Assembly: GCA_964344625.1 (NCBI GenBank)
Contig: CAYFNZ010000009.1
Coordinates: 1 to 36,170 of the forward strand
Source of the DNA: JAAYEL01 sp964344625
Lineage (GTDB): Bacteria > Bacillota > Clostridia > Tissierellales > Peptoniphilaceae
Length of the DNA: 36,170 bases
Reading direction: 5' to 3'
Made by a program: the position numbers and the translations under genes. This document shows, in pieces, positions 15,524 to 24,762 of this stretch. The notes beneath the pieces were generated by a model. That model worked only from the letters and a program-made list of their open reading frames with translations. It was not told the DNA's origin and made no database searches. Position 1 is the first letter of the stretch. Every line of letters starts with the position of its first letter.

Positions 15524-18500
15524 TTAAAGTACAGCTAGGGAAATCTTAACCTTCTTATCATTAAGCTCTATTTCTTCACCTTCAACTTGACCTCTTGTAA
15601 ACTTAAGGGCAAGAGTTTCAGATATGATAGTATCCTTAAACTTTTCAAGGGCACTTGCAAGCTCATCATCAGCTTCATAGTCTATTGAAATTTCATCAGT
15701 AACATTAAAGTCTGATTGCTTTCTAATTTGTTGAACCTTAGAGATAAATTCTCTCATGTAGCCTTCTTCAAGAAGCTCTGGAGTAAGCTCTGTATCAAGG
15801 ATTACAAAGACATTGTCTTGCATGTTGATATCAAAACCTTCCTTGCCACTAATCTTAACCTCTACATATTCTTTTAAGATTTCAACATTTTCCCCGTCAA
15901 GCTCTACATTAACTGGACCTTCTTCAAGCTTAGCCACAAATTCTTTTGGATTAGTGCTTGCCAAGTACTTTTGGAAGGACTTAATATGCTTGCCAAGAAT
16001 TCTTCCAGCTACCCTAAAGTCTGGCTTTAATTGGTAGTCCATATATTCTGAAAGGTCTTGAGCAAATACGATCTTCTTAACGTTTAATTCCTCTTCAATC
16101 AATCCTGTAAGGTCGCCAATCTTTTCTTCTAGGTCCTTATCAAGTAGGATTTCGCCAAGTGGTTGTCTAACCTTAATCTTAGCATCTTCTCTACCAGCCC
16201 TACCCAAGGCAACTACACTTCTGATTAAGTCCATTTGTTCTTCAAGATCTAGGTCGATCAAAGCTTCATTAAGCTCTGGAAGCCTTGCCAAGTGAACTGA
16301 TTCTTCTTCAGTAAGTCTCTTGTAGATTTCTTCTGTGATAAATGGAATCATAGGAGCCAGCATCTTTGTAACCCCAACTAAAACTTCATAGGTAGTGTTA
16401 TAAACCGACTTTTTATCTTCAGTGATTTCTTGTTCCCAGAATCTTCTCCTATTTCTTCTGATATACCAGTTTGAGAAATCTTCGATTAAGAAATCAGATA
16501 TAGCCCTTGCTACCCTGGTGTATTGGAAGACTTCCATTTCCCTATCATATAGCTTGATTAGGGAATTATATCTTGAAAGAAGCCACCTATCAATCAATGG
16601 TCTCTTGTCATAGTCTACGAAAAATTGTGTAGGATCGATGTCATCTGTCTTTGCATATAGGGCAAAGAAGTTATATATATTCTTATATGACCTAAATAGC
16701 TTAGAATCTACTTCCTTCAAACCATTTTCATCAAATCTTGTAGGCAACCATGGTGGTGATACATAGATTGAGTAGAACCTTACAGCATCAGCCCCGTACT
16801 TGTCAAAGACTTCAAATGGGTCAACTGTATTACCCTTAGACTTTGACATCTTTTGACCATTCTTATCTAGAACTAGGTCGTTAACAAGGACGTTCTTGTA
16901 AGGCGCTCTTCCCTTGTAAAGCGTAGAAATAGCCATCAAGGTATAGAACCAACCCCTGGTTTGGTCGATACCTTCACAGATAAAGTCTGCAGGATAAAGC
17001 TCTTCTTCAAATTTTTCGGTATTTTCAAATGGGTAGTGGTGTTGAGCAAAAGGCATAGCTCCAGAGTCAAACCAAACGTCAATTACGTCAGATTCCCTAG
17101 TCATCCTTCCACCACATTTTTCACATGTCAAATGCACATCGTCAACATATGGTCTGTGAAGTTCGATGTTTTCATCTATATCTTCAATAGCTCTTTCAAC
17201 TAGTTCCTTTCTTGAACCAACTGAAGTGGTGTGACCGCAGTCATCGCATTTCCAGATAGGAAGTGGAGTTCCCCAGTACCTAGACCTAGAAATAGCCCAG
17301 TCATTCAAGTTTTCAAGCCAGTTGCCAAATCTCTTTTCACCTACATAGTCTGGATACCAATTAACTGTGTTATTATTTGCGATTAATTGGTCCTTGTACT
17401 TGGTAACTTCAATATACCAAGATGGTTTAGAATAGTAGATAAGCGGAGTTGAACATCTCCAGCAGTGAGGATAGTTGTGTTCCATCTTCTTCTTTGCAAA
17501 CATCAAGCCGTGGTCATACAAGTAGTGAAGGATGTCATGGTCTGCATCCATTACAAATTGACCCTTCCATGGGGTATCGATAAATTTACCTTCTTCATCA
17601 ACTGGATTAACTAGTGGAAGATTATATCTTCTTCCTGTTTGGTAGTCATCTTCCCCAAAAGCAGGCGCAGAGTGAACTATACCAGTACCATCTTCAACTG
17701 TTACATAGTCTGCACAAGTCACGAAAAATGCCTTTTTATCAATCTTTAAGAATGGCAATAGTTGTTCATATTCTACATATTCAAGGTCCTTGCCCTTCAT
17801 TTCTTCAACTATTTCATATTCATCTTCAAATAACTTGTCTGCAAGGTCCTTAGCACAATACAAAAGCTCACCCTTGTATCTTACCTTTACGTAGTCAACT
17901 TCAGGATTTACTGTAAGGGCTACGTTTGAAGGTAGGGTCCATGGTGTAGTAGTCCAAGCAAGGAAGTACTCATCCTTACCCTTTAACTTAAACTTAACTG
18001 TAACTGTTGTAGTTTTGATGTTCTTGTATCCTTGAGCTACCTCATGGGAAGCAAGACCTGTACCACATCTTGGGCAGTATGGTAGGATTTTTGCTCCTTC
18101 ATATACCAAGCCCTTTTTGTAAAAATCGTCTAATAAGTGCCATACACTTTCGATATAGTTGTTATCAAGTGTGATATATGGGTGGTCCATGTCAGCCAAA
18201 AATGCCATCCTATCAGACATTTCCTTCCAGGTATCGCTGTAGGTAAATACGGATTCCTTACATACCTTGTTGAAGGCTTCAACCCCATATTCTTCAATTT
18301 CCTTTTTAGACTTAAGACCCAACTTCTTTTCAGCCTCAATCTCTACTGGAAGCCCGTGAGTATCCCATCCAGCCTTTCTAGCTACATGAAAGCCTCTCAT
18401 AGTCTTATATCTAACAGTCATATCCTTTAAAGTTCTAGAAATTACGTGGTGAATGCCTGGTCTTCCGTTGGCTGTTGGCGGTCCATCATAAAAGACATAG

Positions 18501-18619
18501 CTAGGTCCACCCTTCCTATCTTCAACAGATCTTTTCAACAAGTTCAATTTATTCCAATATTCACTTGTCTTCATCTCACGCTCTTTTACAGGCGCTTTTG
18601 ATAAGTCTTCAAACTTCAT
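15524..18619 (-). CDS. ileS: Isoleucyl-tRNA synthetase, type 2 (mupirocin-resistant type), GXHH motif
   Basis: This class I synthetase charges tRNA-Ile. A frame opens with TTG at 18631, but the ATG at 18619 (MKFEDLSK) has GGAGGAG before it, giving 1031 residues. KMSKS is intact (GQKMSKSKGNTVDPF). The HIGH motif position reads RPGIHHV, that is Gly55-Ile-His-His58. The editing domain (about 200-400) is present, e.g. AWTTTPWTLPSNVAL. Length over 1000 and sequence style fit the eukaryote-like type 2 IleRS rather than the ~920-residue type 1. A T-box leader controls it. GXHH is the altered motif reported for hyper-resistant type 2 enzymes. Confidence 0.96.
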   Translation of the reverse strand: MKFEDLSKAPVKEREMKTSEYWNKLNLLKRSVEDRKGGPSYVFYDGPPTANGRPGIHHVISRTLKDMTVRYKTMRGFHVARKAGWDTHGLPVEIEAEKKLGLKSKKEIEEYGVEAFNKVCKESVFTYSDTWKEMSDRMAFLADMDHPYITLDNNYIESVWHLLDDFYKKGLVYEGAKILPYCPRCGTGLASHEVAQGYKNIKTTTVTVKFKLKGKDEYFLAWTTTPWTLPSNVALTVNPEVDYVKVRYKGELLYCAKDLADKLFEDEYEIVEEMKGKDLEYVEYEQLLPFLKIDKKAFFVTCADYVTVEDGTGIVHSAPAFGEDDYQTGRRYNLPLVNPVDEEGKFIDTPWKGQFVMDADHDILHYLYDHGLMFAKKKMEHNYPHCWRCSTPLIYYSKPSWYIEVTKYKDQLIANNNTVNWYPDYVGEKRFGNWLENLNDWAISRSRYWGTPLPIWKCDDCGHTTSVGSRKELVERAIEDIDENIELHRPYVDDVHLTCEKCGGRMTRESDVIDVWFDSGAMPFAQHHYPFENTEKFEEELYPADFICEGIDQTRGWFYTLMAISTLYKGRAPYKNVLVNDLVLDKNGQKMSKSKGNTVDPFEVFDKYGADAVRFYSIYVSPPWLPTRFDENGLKEVDSKLFRSYKNIYNFFALYAKTDDIDPTQFFVDYDKRPLIDRWLLSRYNSLIKLYDREMEVFQYTRVARAISDFLIEDFSNWYIRRNRRRFWEQEITEDKKSVYNTTYEVLVGVTKMLAPMIPFITEEIYKRLTEEESVHLARLPELNEALIDLDLEEQMDLIRSVVALGRAGREDAKIKVRQPLGEILLDKDLEEKIGDLTGLIEEELNVKKIVFAQDLSEYMDYQLKPDFRVAGRILGKHIKSFQKYLASTNPKEFVAKLEEGPVNVELDGENVEILKEYVEVKISGKEGFDINMQDNVFVILDTELTPELLEEGYMREFISKVQQIRKQSDFNVTDEISIDYEADDELASALEKFKDTIISETLALKFTRGQVEGEEIELNDKKVKISLAVL

Positions 18620-18650
18620 CTTCTCCTCCAAATCTAAACTAATAATTGCT

Positions 18651-18925
18651 TTAAAAAAATAAAGTCCCTTGCAAACGCAAGGGACGAAATTGCCGTGGTG
18701 CCACCCTAATTGCTGAATTTAAAATACATACTAATCCAGCCACTCTAGACATAACGCCGTCTTTGCGAAATCTTCTACTTTTATACCCTATACGCCAAAT
18801 GCATAAGAATTTCAAAGATTCATCTCCTAAGTGATTTTTCGCCTATACTCCACTACCTCATCCCAGCTAAAGAGGCTCTCTTTGAGTCTTATATAAACTA
18901 CTTGCTTATTCAAAGAATTTATAAA
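18651..18925 (-). ncRNA. T-box riboswitch leader of ileS
   Basis: The antiterminator core AGGGTGGCACCACG is at 18694-18707 (minus strand). After it comes a terminator hairpin GTCCCTTGC-GTTT-GCAAGGGAC (18664-18685) with a T-rich tail. Upstream lies a long stem I region. A candidate ATC (Ile) specifier is at 18817-18819 in GAATCTTTG. Uncharged tRNA-Ile should stabilise the antiterminator and switch on ileS. The core and terminator are seen; the specifier position is my reading and not folded by computation. Confidence 0.93.
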
Positions 18926-18928
18926 CCT

Positions 18929-18957
18929 AATATACTTGTTTTAGGCTATTTTGTCAA
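18929..18957 (-). promoter_or_regulatory. Promoter of the T-box/ileS transcript
   Basis: On the minus strand TTGACA (18952-18957), a 17-base spacer and TATATT (18929-18934). The start would be near 18922, just upstream of the T-box stem I. Confidence 0.8.
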
Positions 18958-18993
18958 CTTTTCTAGCATTTTACAAGCTTGTAAATGCATTGA

Positions 18994-19656
18994 TTATTTC
19001 TTAACTGTATTTTTATAAAATAGGCAAATCTCATTAAGAGGGCAGGACTCACACTTGGGACTTCTAGCACTGCAGACCCTCCTGCCATGAAAAATCAAGG
19101 CGTGGTGGGCGTGGGTCCACTTGTCCTGAGGGATAACTTTTTGCAACTGAAGCTCAGTATTTAAGACGTCTTTTGCCCTAGCTAGTCCAATCCTATTTGC
19201 CACCCTAAAGACATGGGTATCAACTGCTATGGCAGGTATACCAAAGGCATTGGAAGCAACTACATTGGCCGTCTTTCTCCCTACCCCGGCAAGGGTTTGA
19301 AGCTCTTCTATAGTTTCTGGAACTTGAGAGCCAAAGTCCTCAACCAATTGGCTTGCACAAAGCTTGATATTCTTTGCCTTTGACTTATATAGGCCGCAGG
19401 TTTTTATATCATTTTCAAGCTCCTTAAGGTCTACCCTGACATAGTCTTCTGGACTCGTGTATTTCTTAAACAAGTCTTTTGTAACAATATTTACCCTTAC
19501 ATCTGTGCATTGGGCTGAAAGAATTGTCGCAATAAGCAGCTCAAAGGCATTAGTGAAATTCAACTCCGCCCTAGCATCTGGATATAGGTTCAAAATTATA
19601 TCTACAGCTTTTTCTTTTTCAGCTTTTCTTAAATAATATCTCTTTTTCTCCGTCAT
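18994..19656 (-). CDS. nth: Endonuclease III (DNA glycosylase/AP lyase)
   Basis: This 220-residue base-excision repair enzyme removes oxidised pyrimidines. The helix-hairpin-helix LAGVGRKTANVV holds the catalytic lysine, VDTHVFRVANR the catalytic aspartate, and the C-terminal CSARSPKCESCPLNEIC the four cysteines of the 4Fe-4S cluster (Cx6Cx2Cx5C). Length is normal. It is divergent from rodA. Confidence 0.97.
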   Translation of the reverse strand: MTEKKRYYLRKAEKEKAVDIILNLYPDARAELNFTNAFELLIATILSAQCTDVRVNIVTKDLFKKYTSPEDYVRVDLKELENDIKTCGLYKSKAKNIKLCASQLVEDFGSQVPETIEELQTLAGVGRKTANVVASNAFGIPAIAVDTHVFRVANRIGLARAKDVLNTELQLQKVIPQDKWTHAHHALIFHGRRVCSARSPKCESCPLNEICLFYKNTVKK

Positions 19657-19722
19657 CTTCCTTTAATAAATACCTCTTATAAGTTATAATATATCTATTG
19701 TAACATAGAACTAGGAGCAAAC

Positions 19723-20847
19723 ATGTTTAATATAAATAAAAAAGATTTCAAAAAAATAGACTTTCTATTGATCATATCCGTCTTGTCCCTTGTGGTCATC
19801 GGCCTAGTAGTCCTAAGGTCTGCCATGCTAGCAAATGGAGACAATATCAAATCCCAGCTGCTTGCCACCATTCTAGGGATTTTTTCATTTTTCTTGATCT
19901 ACTTTATAGACTTGGATATCTTCAAAAAAATACAATGGTTATTATACCTTATAATAATTGCAGCCCTTGGAGCCACCATGGTTTTGGGGGTTGGTTCAGA
20001 CCAATGGGGAGCCAACCTATGGATTACCATAGGGTCATTTTCCATTCAGCCGTCAGAACTAGTAAAGGTTATTTTAATAGTATTTCTTGCAGCCTTTATT
20101 GACAAAAACAAGGCTGAAGTAAATAGCCTTTCATTTATCATAAAGTATTTTATCCTGGCCTTGATACCAGTATTTCTGATAATAAAGCAAGGGGACTTTG
20201 GAACCGCCATGGTTGTCCTATTTATTGTAAGTGCCATGTTTTTCATGTCAGGTATAAAGTTCAAAAGACTTATGACTATGATTGCTATTATCTTGGCTGT
20301 AATCATCCTAGTCTTCTCCCTAGCCTTTCCTTTGGTGTGGGATAGACTTGACGAATACCAACAAAACCGTATCCTAAACTTTATCGACCCTTCAAGGGAT
20401 CTTTCGGACTCGGGTCTGCAAATGGAAAGAGGTTATGTAGCCATCGGCTCAGGTCAACTATCAGGCAGGGGTTACATGAAGGGTCCCATGGCTCAAAATA
20501 GGTATATACCTGAGCAGCATACTGACTTCATCTTCCCAGTCCTAATAGAAGAGTTTGGCTTTATTGGCGGAGTCATAGTTATCGGCCTTTACTTTCTTAT
20601 GATAATTAGGATGCTTAGGATATCCATGAAGGCCCCTGATATCTTCTCAACGACCATAGTAGTAGGCATAGCAGCCATGTTTTTCATCCATATATTTGAA
20701 AACATTGGTATGACCATAAGACTTATGCCTGTTACAGGTATCCCCCTACCTTTCTTTAGTAACGGTGGTACCTTCCAGATTGTAAACCTAGTCGCAATAG
20801 GTCTTATCATCTCAATAAGCGCCATGAGAAGACCCCTAGAATTTTAA
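19723..20847 (+). CDS. rodA: SEDS peptidoglycan polymerase, RodA-type
   Basis: This 374-residue, ten-helix SEDS glycosyltransferase polymerises lipid II. The family segments QPSELVKV, PEQHTDFIFPVLIEEFGFIGG (with the catalytic-type aspartate) and MPVTGIPLPFFSNGG are intact. RodA (elongation) is favoured over FtsW by length and by RSAMLANGD-type start, but the two are hard to separate without a tree. It stands alone, without mreBCD or a class B PBP nearby. ATG follows AGGAGC; a possible promoter is TTTAAT-17-TATAAT (19662-19690). Confidence 0.88.
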   Translation: MFNINKKDFKKIDFLLIISVLSLVVIGLVVLRSAMLANGDNIKSQLLATILGIFSFFLIYFIDLDIFKKIQWLLYLIIIAALGATMVLGVGSDQWGANLWITIGSFSIQPSELVKVILIVFLAAFIDKNKAEVNSLSFIIKYFILALIPVFLIIKQGDFGTAMVVLFIVSAMFFMSGIKFKRLMTMIAIILAVIILVFSLAFPLVWDRLDEYQQNRILNFIDPSRDLSDSGLQMERGYVAIGSGQLSGRGYMKGPMAQNRYIPEQHTDFIFPVLIEEFGFIGGVIVIGLYFLMIIRMLRISMKAPDIFSTTIVVGIAAMFFIHIFENIGMTIRLMPVTGIPLPFFSNGGTFQIVNLVAIGLIISISAMRRPLEF

Positions 20848-20853
20848 AATAAG

Positions 20854-20909
20854 AACTACCTTCAAAGAGCCTGACATGCAAATGCCAGCTCCCAAAAGGT
20901 AGTTTTTTT
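20854..20909 (+). terminator. Rho-independent terminator of rodA
   Basis: AACTACCTT (20854-20862) pairs with AAGGTAGTT (20896-20904), followed by a run of Ts. The loop holds a second small stem (CTGACATG/CATG...CCAG region). Confidence 0.8.
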
Positions 20910-20944
20910 AGTTTAAAATGCTATTAAATTCTAGCCCATCAATT

Positions 20945-21190
20945 TCAATTCTTTTGTATAGAGTGCAAGACTCCTATAATTCCTCCCGAAATAATCAAAG
21001 AGAAAAATGCAGCCATAATAATCGATAGGATTGACTGGTTGATGATAACCCGCATAATCTTTCCATCTTCAGCACCAACAGCCTTAAGCAGGGCCATTTC
21101 CCTTCTTCTTGACATGATATCATTGTAGTTGGTATTAAAGACATTTAAGATGGCAATCAGTATTATTAGGGCAATTAATAACTTTTTCAT
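20945..21190 (-). pseudogene. C-terminal fragment of a FtsX/MacB-type ABC permease
   Basis: This 81-residue frame matches the end of FtsX-like permeases: a helix LLIALIILIAILNVFNT, the cytosolic NDIMSRRREMALLKAVGA coupling segment, then a second helix. A full permease has several hundred residues and a final helix; here both the N-terminal bulk and the last helix are missing. It starts with ATG after a purine-rich stretch, so it may still be translated. No ATPase gene is adjacent. Best read as a deletion remnant. Confidence 0.7.
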
Positions 21191-21274
21191 AAGCGCCCTT
21201 TCCTACCTCTTTCAACTTGTGAGAATTATATCATACATGGGGCTTTGAAAAAAATAATAACCGCTCCACAAAAA

Positions 21275-23488
21275 CTAAAAATTAATCCATCTTTCCAATA
21301 ATTCTCTCAAACTATATTTCCTGTAGTAGTAATCCAAATAATACTTTTCTTTATATACTACCATCCTGATTAAGCCATCTGTTGAAGTTTTGTATATATT
21401 TGAATCGTGTTTTTTTAGCCTAGCTATTACCTGGTCTGAAGGGTGGCCATACCTGTTATTTATCCCAACAGATATTATGGCATCTTTGGGTTTGATAGCT
21501 CTTAGGAAATCATCTGAAGTTGCATTTTTAGACCCATGGTGGCCAACTTTTAATATATCCACTTCCTGCTTTGCAAGCTTTAGCTCTTGTTTTTCAATAT
21601 CAGCCATAAGTAGGATTGAACTTGTTCCGGCTTTTACAAGCATGCCTAGGGATGACTCATTGTCACTTTGGTTGGACGAGCTCTTTTTCCCATTTAAGAC
21701 TTCAAACTCCACCCCATCAAAGTTGAATTTCTGGCCAATCTTTACTTCTTGTATCTGGCTATTGTCAATATTTTTAAAGGTGGATGCAGCATATATCTTA
21801 TTAATATTCATCTTTTTTGAAATGGGCTTAAAATTTCCAACATGGTCAAAGTCATCATGGGTTAGAAAGGCGGCATCTAATTCAAGGACCCCCATCTTAA
21901 ATAGATAAGAAAAAAGATCTTCATAAGATTTTTCTTTATTAAGAAACTCTCCTCCAAAGTCCACCATAATATTCTTATTCTTAGTCCTAAATAAGATGGC
22001 ATCCCCCTGGCCTACATCTATAAAATCCACAGTACAGACTATTTTACTTTTTTGATAAGAAGACAAGGCCATACAAAAAATTAGTCCTAGTGCCGACCAA
22101 GTCAAAATCTCTTTTCTAATAGTTTTTTTGAACCTATACAAATTAAGACCCATGATTAAGAAAAGATAATAAAAAGCTATCTTAGTGAAAGTAATATTAA
22201 AAAATGTCAAGGACAAAAAGGCCTCCTGACTTAAATTGTCCAGCAGCTGATTTATCAAAAAGACACTTGCTTCCAGAATATTTTTAGTTAAGAAAGAAAA
22301 AGAAAGGGGAAGGATTGAAAGCAAAAAAGATGCCAGAACAGGAATAAAGACCAGGGGAAGGAGGATTAAATTTGCGGCAATAGTCAAAAGATTTAGCTTG
22401 TCAAAGAAATAAATTTGAACGGGAAGCATTCCTACTTGAATTGCAAATACAGAAATAAGGCCATCATAGGACCTAGCCTTGATATGAAGGCTTTTCTTAA
22501 TGAGGTCTACTAAGTAGACAATTGAAAAAATTGCAGCAAAAGAAAAATATAGACTTGAACTATAAAGGTAATATGGATTTATCAAAAGACAGACAAACAG
22601 GGCAAAAAAGATTGAATTGATGCCATCAAAGACTCTTTTCAAATATATAGCAAGCCACCTTAGGATAAACATGGACAGGGCCCTGATCAGCGATATAGGA
22701 AAGCCGATCAAAAGTCCATAGGCTACCAACACTATAGAAACGACAAGAATATGAGTCTGTCTCTTAATTTCAAGAATTTTTGCAAGCCTCTCAAAGCTAT
22801 AAATGATTATAGAAATATGAAGGCCTGAAACAGCCAAGATGTGGCCAAGACCCAGGTTTTTATACTTGTCATTTAGGTCCTTATCAATTCTGTTTTTGCC
22901 AAGAACTATTGACTTTGCAAAATCCCTAGCCGGCCCATTTACTTTTTTATCTATATTATCTTCAACATAATTGATAAAATTCCCCCTTAAAGAGTAGAAA
23001 AAATCTTTTTCACCTGCATAGCTAAGACTCCCCTTGGCGGATAAAAAGACCCTCTTACTCTTCATGTATTTCCTATATGAAAAGGTCCTATAATTATTTT
23101 TACCACTGACTAGGCCAAATTCCAACTTTCCATGTAAAATACTCCCTATCTCAAACTTATTTTTGTCCTTATATAATACTCTCTGACCGCCAAGCTTTAG
23201 TATATAGGAATAAGACTTTTCTACCTGGTTTCTATCGACTACCATACAAGTTAAATCTTGGTAGGTCTTTCCCAAATATTCCTTAGAAGACATGTCCAAA
23301 TATCCTGTATATGTGCATGAAAGGCAGAAACAAACCAGGGCAAGAAGGGCATATTTGGGATATTTTGTTACCCCTAAAAGAAAGCTTAAGGCCACTAATG
23401 AAATAGCATAGATATCCAAGTGTATTTTCTCATAAAAATAAAAGCCCCCTATAAGAGATAAAACTAAAATAATGATTGGCCTTTTCAA
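21275..23488 (-). CDS. comEC: ComEC/Rec2 competence DNA-uptake channel
   Basis: This membrane channel moves single-stranded DNA into the cell during transformation. The frame is open to 23575, but a TTG at 23488 (LKRPIIILV) has GGAG eight bases before it and avoids overlap with the divergent gene, giving 737 residues. Order: two N-terminal helices, an OB-like domain (about 60-170), the Competence domain with GLGHILAVSGLHISI and many helices (200-480), and a metallo-beta-lactamase-like C-terminus (IDVGQGDAILF, THDDFDHVGN, KVGHHGSKNATS, NRYGHPS). All domains look intact. No comEA is adjacent. Confidence 0.94.
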   Translation of the reverse strand: MKRPIIILVLSLIGGFYFYEKIHLDIYAISLVALSFLLGVTKYPKYALLALVCFCLSCTYTGYLDMSSKEYLGKTYQDLTCMVVDRNQVEKSYSYILKLGGQRVLYKDKNKFEIGSILHGKLEFGLVSGKNNYRTFSYRKYMKSKRVFLSAKGSLSYAGEKDFFYSLRGNFINYVEDNIDKKVNGPARDFAKSIVLGKNRIDKDLNDKYKNLGLGHILAVSGLHISIIIYSFERLAKILEIKRQTHILVVSIVLVAYGLLIGFPISLIRALSMFILRWLAIYLKRVFDGINSIFFALFVCLLINPYYLYSSSLYFSFAAIFSIVYLVDLIKKSLHIKARSYDGLISVFAIQVGMLPVQIYFFDKLNLLTIAANLILLPLVFIPVLASFLLSILPLSFSFLTKNILEASVFLINQLLDNLSQEAFLSLTFFNITFTKIAFYYLFLIMGLNLYRFKKTIRKEILTWSALGLIFCMALSSYQKSKIVCTVDFIDVGQGDAILFRTKNKNIMVDFGGEFLNKEKSYEDLFSYLFKMGVLELDAAFLTHDDFDHVGNFKPISKKMNINKIYAASTFKNIDNSQIQEVKIGQKFNFDGVEFEVLNGKKSSSNQSDNESSLGMLVKAGTSSILLMADIEKQELKLAKQEVDILKVGHHGSKNATSDDFLRAIKPKDAIISVGINNRYGHPSDQVIARLKKHDSNIYKTSTDGLIRMVVYKEKYYLDYYYRKYSLRELLERWINF

Positions 23489-23508
23489 ACATTTTTCTCC
23501 TTTTTTGG

Positions 23509-23526
23509 TATAATTGTAAAGAGGTG
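23509..23526 (+). promoter_or_regulatory. Extended -10 promoter and ribosome site of the AlaX-like gene
   Basis: TTGGTATAAT gives an extended -10 (TGn plus TATAAT at 23509-23514). GAGGTG at 23521-23526 is the ribosome site for ATG at 23537. The transcript leader would be very short. Confidence 0.5.
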
Positions 23527-23536
23527 AAATTAAGAA

Positions 23537-24160
23537 ATGATATCTAATCCATACTTGTGTAAAGTAAACACTCAAATACTAAAAAAACTTAATCCACACG
23601 GCAAAATCCACGTGGCTTTAAAAGATAATATATCCATCGACTACAAAAAGCACAATTGCTTCCAAGAAAGCATCCTCATTAATGGCGAAGCCGTTGAGAA
23701 TACATATGACTCAAGTCTCGGAAAGGTCTATATCATAAATACCAATCCAAAGACTAATTATGTAAACCTATCAGTCGACTATGATACTAGGATAAAAATC
23801 TTAAAAAGCTTTACATGTAGGTATCTTATTAACGCCAGCCTAACAAAATACATGGGACTTCACGCTAACAATTTTATAACTAAAGAAGATAGTTCTTCAT
23901 TTTTTATTAGGGATTTGTTGGAAGAAGAAAAGATAAAAGAAACGATAATAATCTTACAAAGAGTAATAGATAATTACATAAAATCTGGACTTGCCATAGA
24001 CACAAGTCGCCTTGAAGATGAAGTTGTAATTGATATACCTGGGATATATAACGGCAGACAGACCTGTCCGCACTTGTCGAATTTATCAGAAATTGTTAGA
24101 TTTAATATAATTCATTATGAAATAAAATCAAGCGGCGTTACTATTTACTACAATAATTAA
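23537..24160 (+). CDS. AlaX-like (alanyl-tRNA editing domain) protein lacking zinc ligands
   Basis: This 207-residue protein has a layout like a tRNA editing protein of the AlaX/AlaRS-editing family. KSFTCRYLINASL (residues 90-102) aligns with QQHTGQHLLSAAL of AlaX, but the zinc histidines are Phe92 and Tyr96. RQTCPHLSNLSEI (174-186) aligns with the RCGGTHV..TGEI motif; the cysteine is Gln175 and only His179 remains. The end, FNIIHYEIKSSGVTIYY, also fits. Three of four zinc ligands are therefore lost. It may have no editing activity and serve another tRNA or structural role. Own terminator; divergent from comEC. Confidence 0.6.
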   Translation: MISNPYLCKVNTQILKKLNPHGKIHVALKDNISIDYKKHNCFQESILINGEAVENTYDSSLGKVYIINTNPKTNYVNLSVDYDTRIKILKSFTCRYLINASLTKYMGLHANNFITKEDSSSFFIRDLLEEEKIKETIIILQRVIDNYIKSGLAIDTSRLEDEVVIDIPGIYNGRQTCPHLSNLSEIVRFNIIHYEIKSSGVTIYYNN

Positions 24161-24197
24161 TAACTAATGATTTTTGAATCTTATTACTACACTACCC

Positions 24198-24220
24198 TGG
24201 AGGCCGCCGCCTCCTTTTTA
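24198..24220 (+). terminator. Rho-independent terminator of the AlaX-like gene
   Basis: GGAGGC-CGCC-GCCTCC stem followed by TTTTTAATT. Confidence 0.8.
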
Positions 24221-24221
24221 A

Positions 24222-24632
24222 TTAGTCATTAAATAAGCCTTCAAATAAGTCATAATATTCTTCTAATTTAGAATATATTCCTCTTAATTTCCTGTAATAT
24301 GTAGCCTCGGAAATGTAGAGCTCCTGTGTGATATCATAAACCTTCTTTCCCCTATCAAACCTCAACTCTAAAAGATATCTTTCATCATCACTCAACTGGG
24401 AAATAAGTAGATTTCTAAGATTTACCAGCTTTTCAAGCCTTCTTTTAAGCTCATCTATCCGAAAAAAGCTAACATCTATTGTCCTTGTTAAAATATCTAA
24501 ATATACCTCTTCAGAATCCCTCAAAACAACCTTATCATCCAGTCCATAGATCACGAAATTTATATACTCTAAAAAAACTAGTCGCCTCTTATAATATATA
24601 AATATATCATCAATGACCGCTTTCTTACTCAT
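24222..24632 (-). CDS. Small HTH protein, sigma-70 region 4-like
   Basis: This 136-residue protein starts at ATG 24632 (MSKKAV); GGAGG lies 11 bases upstream, and a TTG at 24650 is a weaker option. The N-terminal half is helical and charged. The C-terminal part LSDDERYLLELRFDRGKKVYDITQELYISEATYYRKLRGIY (about residues 84-125) looks like a region-4/ArpU-type helix-turn-helix. Such proteins are common as phage late regulators, but no phage genes are nearby. Function is unknown. Confidence 0.6.
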   Translation of the reverse strand: MSKKAVIDDIFIYYKRRLVFLEYINFVIYGLDDKVVLRDSEEVYLDILTRTIDVSFFRIDELKRRLEKLVNLRNLLISQLSDDERYLLELRFDRGKKVYDITQELYISEATYYRKLRGIYSKLEEYYDLFEGLFND

Positions 24633-24762
24633 TATGATAAGGGCCTCCAAAGTAGGTTTGCTATAATAATATCACATGCCTATTATTAAATAAAGCTTAT
24701 ATAATAAAATACTTATTAATGATATTTAAATGTTTAATTTATGTAAAATCTTGTACAACCCA

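Noticed and set aside
21390..21908. 172-codon plus-strand frame opposite comEC
   Set aside because: Antisense of the intact metallo-beta-lactamase domain of comEC; no ribosome site.
23489..23575. N-terminal extension of comEC
   Set aside because: It overlaps the divergent promoter and gene; the TTG at 23488 has a good ribosome site.
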